A DNA stretch of 41,344 nt from Flavobacteriales bacterium UBA1937 (GTDB taxonomy: Bacteria; Bacteroidota; Bacteroidia; Flavobacteriales; Weeksellaceae). The stretch is from assembly GCA_002337005.1 (NCBI GenBank), contig DDFD01000103.1:1-41344 (forward strand), given 5' to 3'. A program made the translations under genes and the position numbers. The first letter of the stretch is position 1. Every line of letters begins with the position of its first letter. Below are positions 1-9,059 of this stretch, one piece after another. Under the pieces are notes generated by a model. The model was not told where the DNA came from and ran no database searches. It saw only the letters and a program-made list of their open reading frames with translations.

Positions 1-2
1 CT

Positions 3-677
3 AACCTTAAATTCGTTAATAATCAGGTTCTTATTCAATTAGAACAAAACGAAGAACGACTTTCTTTTACCTCAAAACATAAAAATCTCAACTGGGAACT
101 TCACGATGATCTTTTAGTAAAGACATTTCAGCGTATTGTAGCTGGCAAACGTTATCAAGATTATATGACAGATGAAACCCTAACTTTTGATGATGATCAA
201 AAGTTTATAGGTAAACTTTTCTTAAGATACATTGCAGAAAACGAAGATTTCCACGATCGGCTAGAAGGTATGGAAATGTCTTGGGCAGACGATTTCCACG
301 TAGCAAATTCTATGGTGCAAAAAACCATTGGTTTTATGAAAGCAGAACACGCAATGCATACTTTAATTAAAATGATTAAAGATGATGAAGATAGACAATT
401 TGCAAAAAAATTGTTGTTGCAAAGCATCAATCATTGGGATTCTACTGAGAAAAAAGTAGAAGAAAGACTCCAGAATTGGGATTTGGAGCGTATTTCTTTG
501 ATGGACAAGATTATTCTAATTGCTGCAATTTCCGAGCTAGACTTTTTCCCGCTTACGCCTGCCAGAGTAATTATTAATGAATATATAGAAATTTCTAAAG
601 TATTCGCTACAGATAAAAGTCAGGTTTTCGTAAACGGAATTCTAGATAAATATACCAAAGACCTTTCAAGAGTATAA
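3..677 (+). CDS. nusB: Transcription antitermination factor NusB (5' truncated by window edge)
   Basis: NusB binds boxA RNA with NusE/S10 and prevents premature termination, chiefly on rRNA operons. The reading frame is open from base 3, well upstream of the first ATG at 165, and reads sensibly (LVKTFQRIVAGKRYQDY), so the gene starts outside the window. The visible 224 residues end in the typical NusB C-terminal helices: a stretch like RISLMDKIILIAAISEL, then the conserved VIINEYIEISK and SQVFVNGILDK. Flavobacterial NusB proteins are about 300 residues, longer than the roughly 140-residue E. coli protein, which fits a missing N-terminus. It is followed by a DUF1573 gene and yajC on the same strand, an order often seen in Bacteroidota. 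Confidence 0.92.
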   Translation, partial: NLKFVNNQVLIQLEQNEERLSFTSKHKNLNWELHDDLLVKTFQRIVAGKRYQDYMTDETLTFDDDQKFIGKLFLRYIAENEDFHDRLEGMEMSWADDFHVANSMVQKTIGFMKAEHAMHTLIKMIKDDEDRQFAKKLLLQSINHWDSTEKKVEERLQNWDLERISLMDKIILIAAISELDFFPLTPARVIINEYIEISKVFATDKSQVFVNGILDKYTKDLSRV

Positions 678-733
678 AGTGGTTATTTTTAGAAATTAAA
701 ATTTCTTTAATAATCAATATCTTCTCATTTAAA

Positions 734-766
734 TTGAGGCAAATGGTATTATTTTGTTTAAATTTG
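734..766 (+). promoter_or_regulatory. Promoter of the DUF1573-yajC unit
   Basis: The Bacteroidota -7 element TAAATTTG is at 759-766, with TTG at 734-736, 22 bp upstream. The DUF1573 start codon is 25 bp downstream. The unit can therefore be transcribed independently of nusB. Confidence 0.55.
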
Positions 767-791
767 AACAAAATTTTTTAAATCAAATTTC

Positions 792-1268
792 ATGAAAAAG
801 ATTATAGGACTAAGTTTATTCGCTGTTCTAGCGATAGTTTCTTGTAAGAAAAATGAAAGTGTAGAACAATCAAAAGTAGATTCTACACAAATTGCAGCAC
901 AGCAAGCACCTGTTTCAGAAACTAGCATCATAGATGAGACAAAAAAACAACCAGAAACAAGCTTGGCACTTTCTGAACCAAGTTTTGATTTTGGTAAAAT
1001 CAAAAAAGGGGATGTAGTAGAGCATATCTATGAAGTTACGAATACGGGTAAAAATCCTTTGATTATTTCTAGCGTTCAGCCAACTTGTGGATGTACCGTT
1101 CCAGATTTTACAAAAGATCCTATTTTACCAGGGCAAAAAGGTAAAATTACCTTGAAATTTAATTCTGCTAACTTTGACGGAGTAGTACATAAGGCAGCTC
1201 AGGTATATGCTAATGTAGCTAAAAACCCTATAGAATTGACCTTTACTGCAGATATTCAATCTAAATAA
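792..1268 (+). CDS. DUF1573 domain lipoprotein
   Basis: A 158-residue predicted lipoprotein. A lysine-started hydrophobic signal ends in the lipobox AIVSC, with the acylated cysteine at residue 18. A low-complexity S/T/Q/E linker runs to about residue 55. The DUF1573 domain follows, an Ig-like fold, with its hallmark around SFDFGKIKKGDVVEHIYEVTN and the PTCGCTVPDF motif. The biochemical role of DUF1573 proteins is not known; they are abundant in Bacteroidota and usually exported. The position between nusB and yajC is a recurring arrangement in this phylum. Family assignment is firm, function unknown. Confidence 0.9.
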   Translation: MKKIIGLSLFAVLAIVSCKKNESVEQSKVDSTQIAAQQAPVSETSIIDETKKQPETSLALSEPSFDFGKIKKGDVVEHIYEVTNTGKNPLIISSVQPTCGCTVPDFTKDPILPGQKGKITLKFNSANFDGVVHKAAQVYANVAKNPIELTFTADIQSK

Positions 1269-1283
1269 TAAATAATTTATATT

Positions 1284-1595
1284 ATGTTTTCAACAATATT
1301 TTTACAAGCAGGAGCAGGTGGATTTGGCGGTTTTATGCCCATGATTTTGATTATGGTAGTTATGTTTGTTTTGTTTCTTTGGCCTCAAATGAGAAAGCAA
1401 AGCAAAGACAAAAAATTCTCTGAAAATCTTAAAAAAGGTCAAAGAGTAGTGCTTACTTCTGGTATGCACGGTAAGATTTCGGATATTATGGAAGATGGTG
1501 TAATTATAGAAACGATGTCTGGAAAATTAAAATTTGAAAAGGCAGCTATTTCTAGAGAATATACTCAGGCTAGATTTCCTGAAACGGCGGCATAG
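1284..1595 (+). CDS. yajC: Preprotein translocase subunit YajC
   Basis: YajC is the small accessory membrane protein of the SecDF-YajC complex that assists Sec-dependent export. The 103-residue product has one N-terminal membrane span (about residues 17-36, MPMILIMVVMFVLFLWPQ) followed by the conserved QMRKQSKDKKFSENLKKGQRVVL-type stretch and the cytosolic domain (TSGMHGKISDIMEDGVIIE). Length and motif order match the family. It starts 15 bp after the DUF1573 stop, so the two are probably cotranscribed. A strong hairpin terminator follows 21 bp after the stop codon. Confidence 0.95.
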   Translation: MFSTIFLQAGAGGFGGFMPMILIMVVMFVLFLWPQMRKQSKDKKFSENLKKGQRVVLTSGMHGKISDIMEDGVIIETMSGKLKFEKAAISREYTQARFPETAA

Positions 1596-1616
1596 TTCTA
1601 TAAATTAGGGCAAAGC

Positions 1617-1653
1617 AAAACCGTCTCTCAATAATTTTTGAGAGACGGTTTTT
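1617..1653. terminator. Bidirectional intrinsic terminator between yajC and the AspT-like transporter
   Basis: A perfect 14-bp stem (1617-1630 with 1639-1652) with an 8-nt loop. There is an A-tract on one side and a T-tract on the other, so it can stop transcription from both convergent genes. Confidence 0.9.
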
Positions 1654-1674
1654 ATAATATATGGATAGATATTT

Positions 1675-3360
1675 TTAGCTAAGTAATAAGATGAGTAAGC
1701 TGGCAGTGAAAATTCTAGCAATAGTTACTAGTGGATATACTTGTGCGTAACTTTGTATAGGAACGTCATTGTCTAAATAATTGGTACTAAAAGATAATGC
1801 AGCAGGGTCTGTGTAGCTGCCACTCATAATCCCTGCAAGTTGTAAGAAATTAATTTTCATAAAGACTCTACCTACCACTACCATTGTTATTAATGGGATA
1901 AATGTAATGGCGGAACCATAAAGAAGCCAATTCCAGCCGTTGTATTTAATGAAGTTTTCATAAAATCCTTCTCCAGCGTGGATACCAACTGCGGCAAAGA
2001 ATAAACAAATTCCGAAATCTTTCATAAAATGAATAGCACCATTATTAATGTAAGAATGGATAAACGAAATTCCACCGTATCTAGAAATTAAAAGTGCTAC
2101 AATTAGAGGCCCAGCTGCAAAACCTAGTTTCAAAGGAATAGGCAAACCCGGAACCATCAAAGGTATAGAACCTACAATAATACCAATTAATAAACCACCG
2201 AAAAGTGATAAAAAATCTGGTTCTAGAAGTTTTTTCTCTTGATTTCCAATAATTTTTTCTGCTTCTTGAATGCCTTGTTCGGTACCAATAACTCTCAAAA
2301 TATCACCATAGAATAATTCTAGTGAAGGTCTTGGTAAAATCTCTCTTCCTGCTCTGAAAACTCTGGTTACCTTTAGGTCATACGTATTGTAAAGATCTAG
2401 TTCTGATAATTTTTTGTGTACCGCAGAAGGTTTCGTAACGAAAATATTTTTCTTACTGATGTCAGAATCAGATTCTATAAATGAATCGGTAGAAGAACGA
2501 CCAATTTTGGTGATAAATTCATCTAGTTCTTTTTCTTTACCAACAATCATCAGTACATCTCTGTCTTGCAAATGAGTATCTAGTGTAGGCGAAAATACTG
2601 AGACTTCACCACTATGTTTGAGTCTAGAAATAATAATTTCGTAGCCTATTTCTTTAATAACTTCATTCAGAGATTTTCCGAAAAAATCAGGATTGGTAAC
2701 TCTCATTTTTTTATGAGTAAGAGGCTCTTCTCTATTTATTTTTGCCATTCTGAATTTTTTCATTTCCTCGGAAGGCGTAATTTTAAGAATAATTTTGGAG
2801 AAAATAATAACGGCTATAATTCCAAAAACGCCCAAAGGATAATTAATAGCGTATCCTATGGTAGGGTCTGCAAAGCTTTTATCAGGGAATTGAACTTTCA
2901 ATTCTTCTATAGTGTTTTTTGCAGCTCCTAAACCTGGAGTATTGGTAACAGCCCCGCTCATAATACCTACTAAGTTTTCTATATCTAGAGCGGTTACTTT
3001 GTGCAGAATAAAGGTGATTATACCTCCTAAAAGTACAGTAGAAACCGCTAAAATATTAAATTTTAAGCCTTCGTCTTTGAAAGATGAAAAGAAAGACGGT
3101 CCTACTTGTAAACCAATTCCGTAAACAAATAATATTAATCCAAAATCTCTGATGAAATCAAAAATTTCGCCATTAATTCGGTATCCGAAATGCCCAAGAA
3201 TTAATCCTGTAAACATTACAGCAGACACACCAAATGTGATTTTTCCCATTTTTAATCTCCCAAAGAAAACACCAGAGCCTATTGCTAGCATTATCGTAAT
3301 CATAGATTGTATTACGGTAGGGTTTTCTGTAGGGAAAAGTAAAGTTTTAAGCCATTCCAT
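1675..3360 (-). CDS. AspT/YidE-type putative transporter with two RCK_C domains
   Basis: A 561-residue polytopic inner-membrane protein. The first half has about five to six membrane spans (residues 15-195), with the duplicated family motif near GIMSGAVTNTPGLGAA. Two TrkA_C/RCK_C regulatory domains follow in the cytoplasm (about residues 215-285 and 308-372). The second membrane half (about 380-560) carries the repeat of the motif, LAGIMSGSYTDPAAL. This layout is that of the aspartate:alanine exchanger family (AspT, YidE, YbjL). Substrate cannot be told from sequence; many members are orphans. It is monocistronic, convergent with yajC, and has its own -7 element upstream. Confidence 0.85.
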   Translation of the reverse strand: MEWLKTLLFPTENPTVIQSMITIMLAIGSGVFFGRLKMGKITFGVSAVMFTGLILGHFGYRINGEIFDFIRDFGLILFVYGIGLQVGPSFFSSFKDEGLKFNILAVSTVLLGGIITFILHKVTALDIENLVGIMSGAVTNTPGLGAAKNTIEELKVQFPDKSFADPTIGYAINYPLGVFGIIAVIIFSKIILKITPSEEMKKFRMAKINREEPLTHKKMRVTNPDFFGKSLNEVIKEIGYEIIISRLKHSGEVSVFSPTLDTHLQDRDVLMIVGKEKELDEFITKIGRSSTDSFIESDSDISKKNIFVTKPSAVHKKLSELDLYNTYDLKVTRVFRAGREILPRPSLELFYGDILRVIGTEQGIQEAEKIIGNQEKKLLEPDFLSLFGGLLIGIIVGSIPLMVPGLPIPLKLGFAAGPLIVALLISRYGGISFIHSYINNGAIHFMKDFGICLFFAAVGIHAGEGFYENFIKYNGWNWLLYGSAITFIPLITMVVVGRVFMKINFLQLAGIMSGSYTDPAALSFSTNYLDNDVPIQSYAQVYPLVTIARIFTASLLILLLS

Positions 3361-3382
3361 AGTTGTATTTTTTTTGCTAGTG

Positions 3383-3390
3383 CAAAGTTA
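3383..3390 (-). promoter_or_regulatory. -7 element of the AspT-like transporter gene
   Basis: On the minus strand the sequence reads TAACTTTG, matching the Bacteroidota TAnnTTTG consensus, 23 bp before the ATG. No convincing TTTG -33 element at the usual distance. Confidence 0.5.
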
Positions 3391-3447
3391 CGTTTTTGCT
3401 ATTCTAGGAATAATTTTCTCAAAATGAAATATATCAGTTTCTTAAAA

Positions 3448-5721
3448 TTAATGTGAATTACTCATTTCAAACAAGATTTTCCCTCCATTTTTGATTTCTT
3501 CATAATTCAAAATATGGTTTTTTATGATTTTTCCATTTACCATTATTTTTTTCACATAGATATTTTTGTCTGATTGGTTTTTAGTTTCGATAATTAATTT
3601 TTTACCATTTCCTAAATCTACAATCGCAGATTTTACTAATGGAGAACCAATTGCATATTCATTAGAGCCAGGTAATACAGGATAAAAACCTATCGCCGAA
3701 AATATATACCAAGCACTCATTTGTCCGGCATCATCATTGCCACAAAGTCCATCTTCTCTGTCGTGATACATTTTTCTTAATACCATTCTTACTTTTTCTT
3801 GTGTTTTCCAGGCATCGTTAGTCCAATTGTATAGATATGGAATGTGGTGACCAGGTTCGTTTCCGTGCACGTAATTTCCTATAATTCCGTCTCTGGTAAT
3901 ATCCTCGTTTTTTTCGATGTATTTATCTGCAATTTCTGTATCGAAAATTCCATCTAGATGTTTAGAGAATTTGTTTTTTCCGCCCATCATTTCAATCATT
4001 TTCGGAATATTTTGTGGTACATATAGCCCATAATTGTAAGCATTTCCTTCTATAAAACCTTGTCCGTGAGTATCCATCGGATCAAATTCAGCTTTGAAGG
4101 TTCCGTCAGAAAGTTTGGGTCTCATAAAACCAGTTTTAGCATCATAGACATTTTTATAATTTTCAGAACGTTTTAGGTATTCTGTTTGCACATCGGTTTT
4201 TCCAGTTTTTTTGGCAACCTGAGCAATACACCAATCGTCATAAGCATACTCTAGAGTTTTAGAAACCGAAGAATTGCTTTTATCTTCTGGCACATAACCG
4301 TATTTTAAGTATTCTCCAATTCCGTCATAATATTTCAAATTTGAAGAATTCTGCATAGCTTCTAGCGCCTGATTTATATCTACATCTGTAGTTCCTTTTG
4401 CGATGGCATCTGCCAAAACAGAAACTGCGTGATAGCCAATCATACACCAATTTTCATTAGAATAGTGGCTCCATATCGGTAAGGCTTTATGCACACTTTC
4501 ATTGTAATGAGCCAACATAGATTTTACAAAATCATTGTTTCTTTTCGGTTGGATTAAATTATACAAAGGATGGAGCGCTCTGTAAGTATCCCAAAGTGAA
4601 TAAATAGTATAATTCGTAAAATTTTTTGCCTCATGAATATTTTGGTCAAGACCGAGATATTTTCCATCTACATCCTGATAAATTACTGGCGAAAGCATGG
4701 TGTGATACAATGAAGTGTAAAATACCTTTTTGTCTTCGTTGTTGATGGTTTCTACTTTAATTTTAGAAAGCTCATTTTCCCATTTTGATTGAGTTTCTGC
4801 CTTGACCTTGTTAAAATCCCAATGCGGAATTTCAGTGTCTAGATTTTTTAAAGCACCTTCTGTAGATACACTAGACAGCGCAAATTTCACTAAAATTTTT
4901 TCGTTTTCTTCGGTGTCAAAATCAAAGTAAGCTCTTATTTTTCTCCCCGCAAATTCTGGGAAATTTTCATTTTCATTAAATTTTCTATAAAAACCGTTGT
5001 ATTCTACTTTTTCATACCTTTTTCTTCCGTATGATTTGAAAGGTTTTGAAAATTTCATGGCAAAATATACTTTTCTGGTTCTTGCCCAACCCGTTGTTTC
5101 TCTGTAACCAATCACTGTTTGATTGTTTTCTACTCTTACAAAAGTCCAAACGTTTTTGTCATCATAATTATAAATATTAGACATTAAATCTAAAATAATA
5201 TGAGAATCTGTAGATTTAGGAAAGATGTATTGATGAAATCCTACTCTTTCTGATGCAGTAAGTTCGGCTTTTATGCCATAATCATCTAGAAAAACAGAAT
5301 AATATCCGGGCTCTGCTTTTTCAGTTTGATGAGAAAACTGTGAGTGGTAACCACTTTTCGGTTGATTGGCTTCACCAGGCTCTAGATTTAATTTGCCAAC
5401 AGTTGGCATAACTAAAAAGTCCCCTAAATCAGAATGCCCAACACCGCTAAAATGGGTATGAGAAAATCCGAAAATTGTTTGGTCTTTGTATTGATAACCA
5501 GAACAATATTGATAAGTTTCAGGATTGTATTTTCCGTCTTTTGCATAAGGAACCTGATTGGTCTCTGGTGATAATTGTACCATTCCAAAAGGAGCTGCTG
5601 CACCGGGAAAAGTATGTCCCATGTTTTTGGTTCCTACCAATGGATTAACGTAAGATATAAGATTTTGAGAATAGAATAAACTAAGGATAAAAATAAAAAA
5701 AAGAGCGAATGATTTTTTCAT
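3448..5721 (-). CDS. GH92 family alpha-mannosidase, secreted
   Basis: Glycoside hydrolase family 92 enzymes are calcium-dependent exo-alpha-mannosidases (mostly alpha-1,2) that trim N-glycans or other mannosides. The 757-residue product has a signal peptide (residues 1-18, ending FYSQ). The N-terminal domain opens with the diagnostic YVNPLVGTKNMGHTFPGAAAPFGMVQLSPET region. The C-terminal (alpha/alpha)6 domain has the EGNA motif at about 558, HGNEPGHHIPY at about 619-629 and GNDDAGQMSAWY at 661-672. The EGNA and GNDD motifs correspond to the conserved catalytic acid/base regions of the family. Length is normal. No SusC/SusD pair is present, so it is not part of a visible polysaccharide utilisation locus. 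Linkage specificity is not resolved. Confidence 0.93.
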   Translation of the reverse strand: MKKSFALFFIFILSLFYSQNLISYVNPLVGTKNMGHTFPGAAAPFGMVQLSPETNQVPYAKDGKYNPETYQYCSGYQYKDQTIFGFSHTHFSGVGHSDLGDFLVMPTVGKLNLEPGEANQPKSGYHSQFSHQTEKAEPGYYSVFLDDYGIKAELTASERVGFHQYIFPKSTDSHIILDLMSNIYNYDDKNVWTFVRVENNQTVIGYRETTGWARTRKVYFAMKFSKPFKSYGRKRYEKVEYNGFYRKFNENENFPEFAGRKIRAYFDFDTEENEKILVKFALSSVSTEGALKNLDTEIPHWDFNKVKAETQSKWENELSKIKVETINNEDKKVFYTSLYHTMLSPVIYQDVDGKYLGLDQNIHEAKNFTNYTIYSLWDTYRALHPLYNLIQPKRNNDFVKSMLAHYNESVHKALPIWSHYSNENWCMIGYHAVSVLADAIAKGTTDVDINQALEAMQNSSNLKYYDGIGEYLKYGYVPEDKSNSSVSKTLEYAYDDWCIAQVAKKTGKTDVQTEYLKRSENYKNVYDAKTGFMRPKLSDGTFKAEFDPMDTHGQGFIEGNAYNYGLYVPQNIPKMIEMMGGKNKFSKHLDGIFDTEIADKYIEKNEDITRDGIIGNYVHGNEPGHHIPYLYNWTNDAWKTQEKVRMVLRKMYHDREDGLCGNDDAGQMSAWYIFSAIGFYPVLPGSNEYAIGSPLVKSAIVDLGNGKKLIIETKNQSDKNIYVKKIMVNGKIIKNHILNYEEIKNGGKILFEMSNSH

Positions 5722-5865
5722 TATTAGAAATTTTAAATAAAAGTATGAAAATTTGGCTATAAATAAAGATAAAATGACAGTTTTGTCTCACTTTAACCAA
5801 TTGTTTTTTGAAATTGATATTCTGTTGTTTATTTATTTTTTTGTTGATTTTCTAAAGCAAATATT

Positions 5866-5873
5866 TATTTTTG
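5866..5873 (+). promoter_or_regulatory. -7 element directly against the SDR start codon
   Basis: TATTTTTG ends 4 bp before the ATG at 5878, with TTG at 5844-5846 giving a 19-bp spacer. If transcription starts the usual few bases after this element, the mRNA has essentially no leader. Confidence 0.55.
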
Positions 5874-5877
5874 TACA

Positions 5878-6603
5878 ATGAATAATCAAAAATCTGTTTT
5901 GATATTCGGAGCCAATTCGGATGTTGCCAAACAATGTATTTTGCAATATGTAAAAAAGGGACTTTTTGTAATTGCTGCTTCTAGAAATGTAAAATCATTA
6001 TCGGATTTTAGTGAAAAGCATCAATTAGAATCAAAAATAAAGGTTGTATTTTTTGATGCAACTGATTTTTCTTCTCATCAAAAATTCTACAAAGATTTAG
6101 AAACAAAACCAAATGTGGTAGTATATGCCGCAGGTTTTTTGGTTCAAAATAATCAAGCGTTTGAGGATTTTGATGCTACTTTTGATATGATAAAAACCAA
6201 TTATGCAGGTGCGGTCTCTATTTTGAACATTATTGCTATGGATAAAAGCAACAAAAATTTAGAAAGAATTGTCGGTTTGTCTTCACTTTCTGGAGTTAGA
6301 GGAAGGAAAAGTAATTTTATCTACGGAAGTACGAAATCTGCTTTTACACAATATTTAGCTGGACTTCGGCAAGAGCTTTCCTCCAGAAAAATTACCGTGA
6401 ATGTTCTGGTAAGTGGTTATATTAATACGAAAATAAACGAAGGTTTAGAGTTGAATAAATCCTTATTGATGAAGCCTGATTATGTGGCAAAACATATTGT
6501 AAATGCAGGAAATTCTTTTACAATTGTCCCCAATTGGAAATGGAAAATCATCTATTGGATTTTGAAACTTTCGCCAGAATTTATAGTAGCGAAGTTGCCT
6601 TAA
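5878..6603 (+). CDS. Short-chain dehydrogenase/reductase (SDR)
   Basis: A 241-residue classical SDR with a Rossmann fold. The cofactor loop is GANSDVAK at residues 11-18, the NAG-like motif is YAAG at 83-86, and the catalytic residues are a serine in LSSLSG (134-139), Tyr149 and Lys153 in YGSTK. The GxNSDVA form of the glycine motif recalls SDRs related to DprE2 (decaprenylphosphoryl-2-keto-ribose reductase), which often act on lipid-linked sugars, but no DprE1 partner is nearby and the substrate is unknown. The C-terminus is rich in hydrophobic and basic residues (NWKWKIIYWILKL), possibly a membrane-associating helix. The start is fixed because the cofactor motif follows within ten residues. 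Confidence 0.88.
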   Translation: MNNQKSVLIFGANSDVAKQCILQYVKKGLFVIAASRNVKSLSDFSEKHQLESKIKVVFFDATDFSSHQKFYKDLETKPNVVVYAAGFLVQNNQAFEDFDATFDMIKTNYAGAVSILNIIAMDKSNKNLERIVGLSSLSGVRGRKSNFIYGSTKSAFTQYLAGLRQELSSRKITVNVLVSGYINTKINEGLELNKSLLMKPDYVAKHIVNAGNSFTIVPNWKWKIIYWILKLSPEFIVAKLP

Positions 6604-6610
6604 TTTTAAC

Positions 6611-6637
6611 AAAAAACGAGGGAAATTTTCCTCGTTT
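6611..6637. terminator. Terminator between SDR gene and YcxB-like gene
   Basis: AAACGAGG (6614-6621) pairs with CCTCGTTT (6630-6637). The A-run at 6611-6616 provides a T-tract on the minus strand, so it serves the convergent minus gene best and the SDR gene more weakly. Confidence 0.7.
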
Positions 6638-6645
6638 CAGTTATT

Positions 6646-7191
6646 TTAAATTTCTTTTTTTTCTTTAGAATATTTTTTGACTATTAAAACTAGTTTATCA
6701 AAATTCTCTTTACCAATTTCTTTTTCTTCAAATAAAAATGACTGAAGAGTATTTTCAAAATTCACAATAAATAAATCATCAATGAACTCATAATTAGTCT
6801 TTTCCCAAATTGATTTAATTTCTATAAAATTATTTTTAAAATAAAAACTATCATCATACAACTCAACAATTCCAACATTATTGGTTTCACGATTTTCTTT
6901 TATTATTTCTTCAATTTTTTTATGAAAAATTTTCTTTGATTTCAAAAATTTTGCAGTTTGTATATATAAAATTGTAGCAATAATAGTAGTAAGGACAATA
7001 TATAATATTGCAGTATCTCCTTTTCCAAAATAAGATAATAAAGCAAGAAGTAACATAAAGATAACACTAATAATGTTAATCTTGATTGTTTTCTTAAATT
7101 TTTTCCAACGAAAATTAAAGAACTTTTTCAATTGTTCACGATAAAGCTCTTCATTAAGAGGGATTTCTAAAGTTAATAGTTTTTCTTTCAT
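6646..7191 (-). CDS. YcxB-like membrane protein, function unknown
   Basis: A 181-residue protein with a charged N-terminus (about residues 1-35), two closely spaced membrane spans (about 38-55 and 63-82) and a lysine-rich cytosolic C-terminal domain. The C-terminal part (GIVELYDDSFYFKNN, then SIWEKTNYEFIDDLFIVNF) resembles the YcxB-like domain: a two-helix membrane hairpin followed by a small beta domain. No catalytic motif is apparent. The gene starts 12 bp after the aspS terminator and shows no TAnnTTTG element of its own, so it may depend on read-through. Family call is moderate. Confidence 0.6.
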   Translation of the reverse strand: MKEKLLTLEIPLNEELYREQLKKFFNFRWKKFKKTIKINIISVIFMLLLALLSYFGKGDTAILYIVLTTIIATILYIQTAKFLKSKKIFHKKIEEIIKENRETNNVGIVELYDDSFYFKNNFIEIKSIWEKTNYEFIDDLFIVNFENTLQSFLFEEKEIGKENFDKLVLIVKKYSKEKKEI

Positions 7192-7202
7192 AAAATTTCA
7201 TT

Positions 7203-7227
7203 AAAAAAGCGAGGAAAAAACCTCGCT
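7203..7227 (-). terminator. Intrinsic terminator of aspS
   Basis: AGCGAGG (7208-7214) pairs with CCTCGCT (7221-7227), with a 6-nt loop. The minus strand continues into a six-T run. It lies immediately after the aspS stop codon. Confidence 0.85.
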
Positions 7228-7232
7228 CTAAT

Positions 7233-8981
7233 TTATAAATTTATTTTCAATGCCAGTTCATCTAATTGTTCGTTGTGGATTGGTGAAGGCGCATCTATCA
7301 TCACATCTCGTCCAGAATTATTTTTAGGAAAAGCGATGTAATCTCTTATTACTTCGTTTCCGTCGAGAATGGCAACCAATCTATCAAAACCAAATGCTAA
7401 ACCAGCGTGAGGCGGTGCTCCGAATTTGAAGGCATTCATCAAGAACCCAAACTGCGCTTCTGCATCTTCTTTAGAAAATCCTAATAAATCAAACATTTTA
7501 GATTGTAATTCTTTATTGAAAATTCTTACAGAACCGCCACCAATTTCGTTTCCGTTTAGAACCATATCGTAAGCATTAGCTCTAGCTTTTCCAGGATCAG
7601 TTTCTAGCAAATGTATATCTTCTGGTTTTGGTGAGGTAAATGGATGGTGCATTGCGTGATATCTTCCCGTTTCTTCGTCCCATTCTAAAAGTGGAAAATC
7701 TACAACCCAAAGTGGCGCAAATTCATCACCTTTTCTTAAACCAAGTCTATTACCAAGTTCCATTCTTAAAGCAGAAAGTTGGGTTCTTACTTTATTTTCG
7801 TTTCCGCTCATTAATAAAATTAAATCGCCTTCTTTTGCTCCGAATTTTTCTGTGATTTTCTTTAAATCTTCTTCGTTATAGAATTTATTGACAGATGAAG
7901 TAACAATTCCGTCGTTTTGGAATTTGATCCAAACCATTCCAGATGCACCAATTTGAGGTCTTTTAACCCAATCGATTAATTCGTCAATTTGTTTTCTGGT
8001 GTAATCTGCACAACCTTCTGCATTAATCCCAACTACCAATTCAGCTTCATCAAATATTTTGAAATCTTTTCCTTTTACCAATTCGTTTACTTCTACGAAT
8101 TTCATTCCGAAACGGATGTCTGGTTTGTCGTTTCCATAGGTTTTCATCGCTTCATCAAAAGTCATTCTTGGGAATTTTCCAAAATCTTTTCCTGTAATTT
8201 CTTTTAAAAGATGAGCCGTCATTCCTTCGAAAATTTCTAGAACATCTTCTTGTTCTACAAACGCCATTTCACAATCGATTTGAGTGAATTCGGGCTGTCT
8301 GTCTGCACGTAAATCTTCGTCACGGAAACATTTTACAATTTGAAAATATCGGTCCATTCCACCAACCATCAAGAGTTGTTTGAAAGTTTGTGGCGATTGC
8401 GGAAGTGCATAAAATTGTCCTTGGTTCATTCTACTTGGTACCACGAAATCTCTTGCACCTTCTGGTGTAGATTTTATGAGGACTGGCGTTTCAACTTCTA
8501 TAAAACCTTTATCTGAAAGATAATTTCTCACTTTTTGCGCCATTTTGTGACGGAAAATCAGTTTGTCTTTCACAGGATTTCTTCTGATGTCGAGGTATCT
8601 GTATTTCATACGCAATTCTTCGCCACCATCGGTTTCATCTTCGATGGTGAAAGGTGGCAATTCTGCAGAATTTAAAATCGTTAATTTTTCAACTAAAATT
8701 TCAATTTCTCCTGTTGGGATTTTTGGATTTTTAGAAGCACGTTCTATCACCGTTCCTTCTGCTTGAATTACAAATTCGCGTCCTAATTTTTTAGCATTTT
8801 CTAATATTTCGGCAGAAGTACGTTCTGCATCAAAAACCAACTGAGTAATTCCGTAACGGTCTCGTAAATTTAAAAATATAATGAATCCTGTATTGTTTAC
8901 ATTTTGTACCCAACCTGCCAATGTAACTTTTTCATTAAGATTTTTGAGAGATAATTCTCCGTTAGTGTGCGTTCTGAACAT
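7233..8981 (-). CDS. aspS: Aspartyl-tRNA synthetase
   Basis: Charges tRNA-Asp with aspartate. The 582-residue product has the bacterial class IIb layout. An OB-fold anticodon-binding domain covers about residues 1-105 (VTLAGWVQNVNNTGFIIFLNLRDRYG). The catalytic domain has motif 2 around FRDEDLRADRQPEFTQIDCE. The bacterial GAD insertion lies about residues 285-410. The C-terminal motif 3 is in GLAFGFDRLVAIL, preceded by NGNEIGGGSVRI. Length is typical of the bacterial type. Whether the tRNA specificity is discriminating or also covers Asn cannot be decided here. It has its own promoter with an inverted repeat in the spacer and a clean terminator. Confidence 0.97.
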   Translation of the reverse strand: MFRTHTNGELSLKNLNEKVTLAGWVQNVNNTGFIIFLNLRDRYGITQLVFDAERTSAEILENAKKLGREFVIQAEGTVIERASKNPKIPTGEIEILVEKLTILNSAELPPFTIEDETDGGEELRMKYRYLDIRRNPVKDKLIFRHKMAQKVRNYLSDKGFIEVETPVLIKSTPEGARDFVVPSRMNQGQFYALPQSPQTFKQLLMVGGMDRYFQIVKCFRDEDLRADRQPEFTQIDCEMAFVEQEDVLEIFEGMTAHLLKEITGKDFGKFPRMTFDEAMKTYGNDKPDIRFGMKFVEVNELVKGKDFKIFDEAELVVGINAEGCADYTRKQIDELIDWVKRPQIGASGMVWIKFQNDGIVTSSVNKFYNEEDLKKITEKFGAKEGDLILLMSGNENKVRTQLSALRMELGNRLGLRKGDEFAPLWVVDFPLLEWDEETGRYHAMHHPFTSPKPEDIHLLETDPGKARANAYDMVLNGNEIGGGSVRIFNKELQSKMFDLLGFSKEDAEAQFGFLMNAFKFGAPPHAGLAFGFDRLVAILDGNEVIRDYIAFPKNNSGRDVMIDAPSPIHNEQLDELALKINL

Positions 8982-9051
8982 ATTATTTTTGTTTGAAGTC
9001 GTTTTATTTTACTTGAAATAGTTTGATGCTATTTATCAAAAATTCAGGTTA

Positions 9052-9059
9052 CAAAGATA
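9052..9059 (-). promoter_or_regulatory. -7 element of aspS
   Basis: Reads TATCTTTG on the minus strand, about 70 bp before the aspS ATG, leaving a leader of roughly 65 nt. Confidence 0.5.

Noticed and set aside
165..167. ATG at 165 as the nusB start
   Set aside because: The frame is open and family-like for 54 codons upstream to the window edge, so this Met is internal.
6646..7191. Membrane immunity or toxin gene
   Set aside because: No toxin partner or immunity motif; the two-span YcxB-like plan explains it better.
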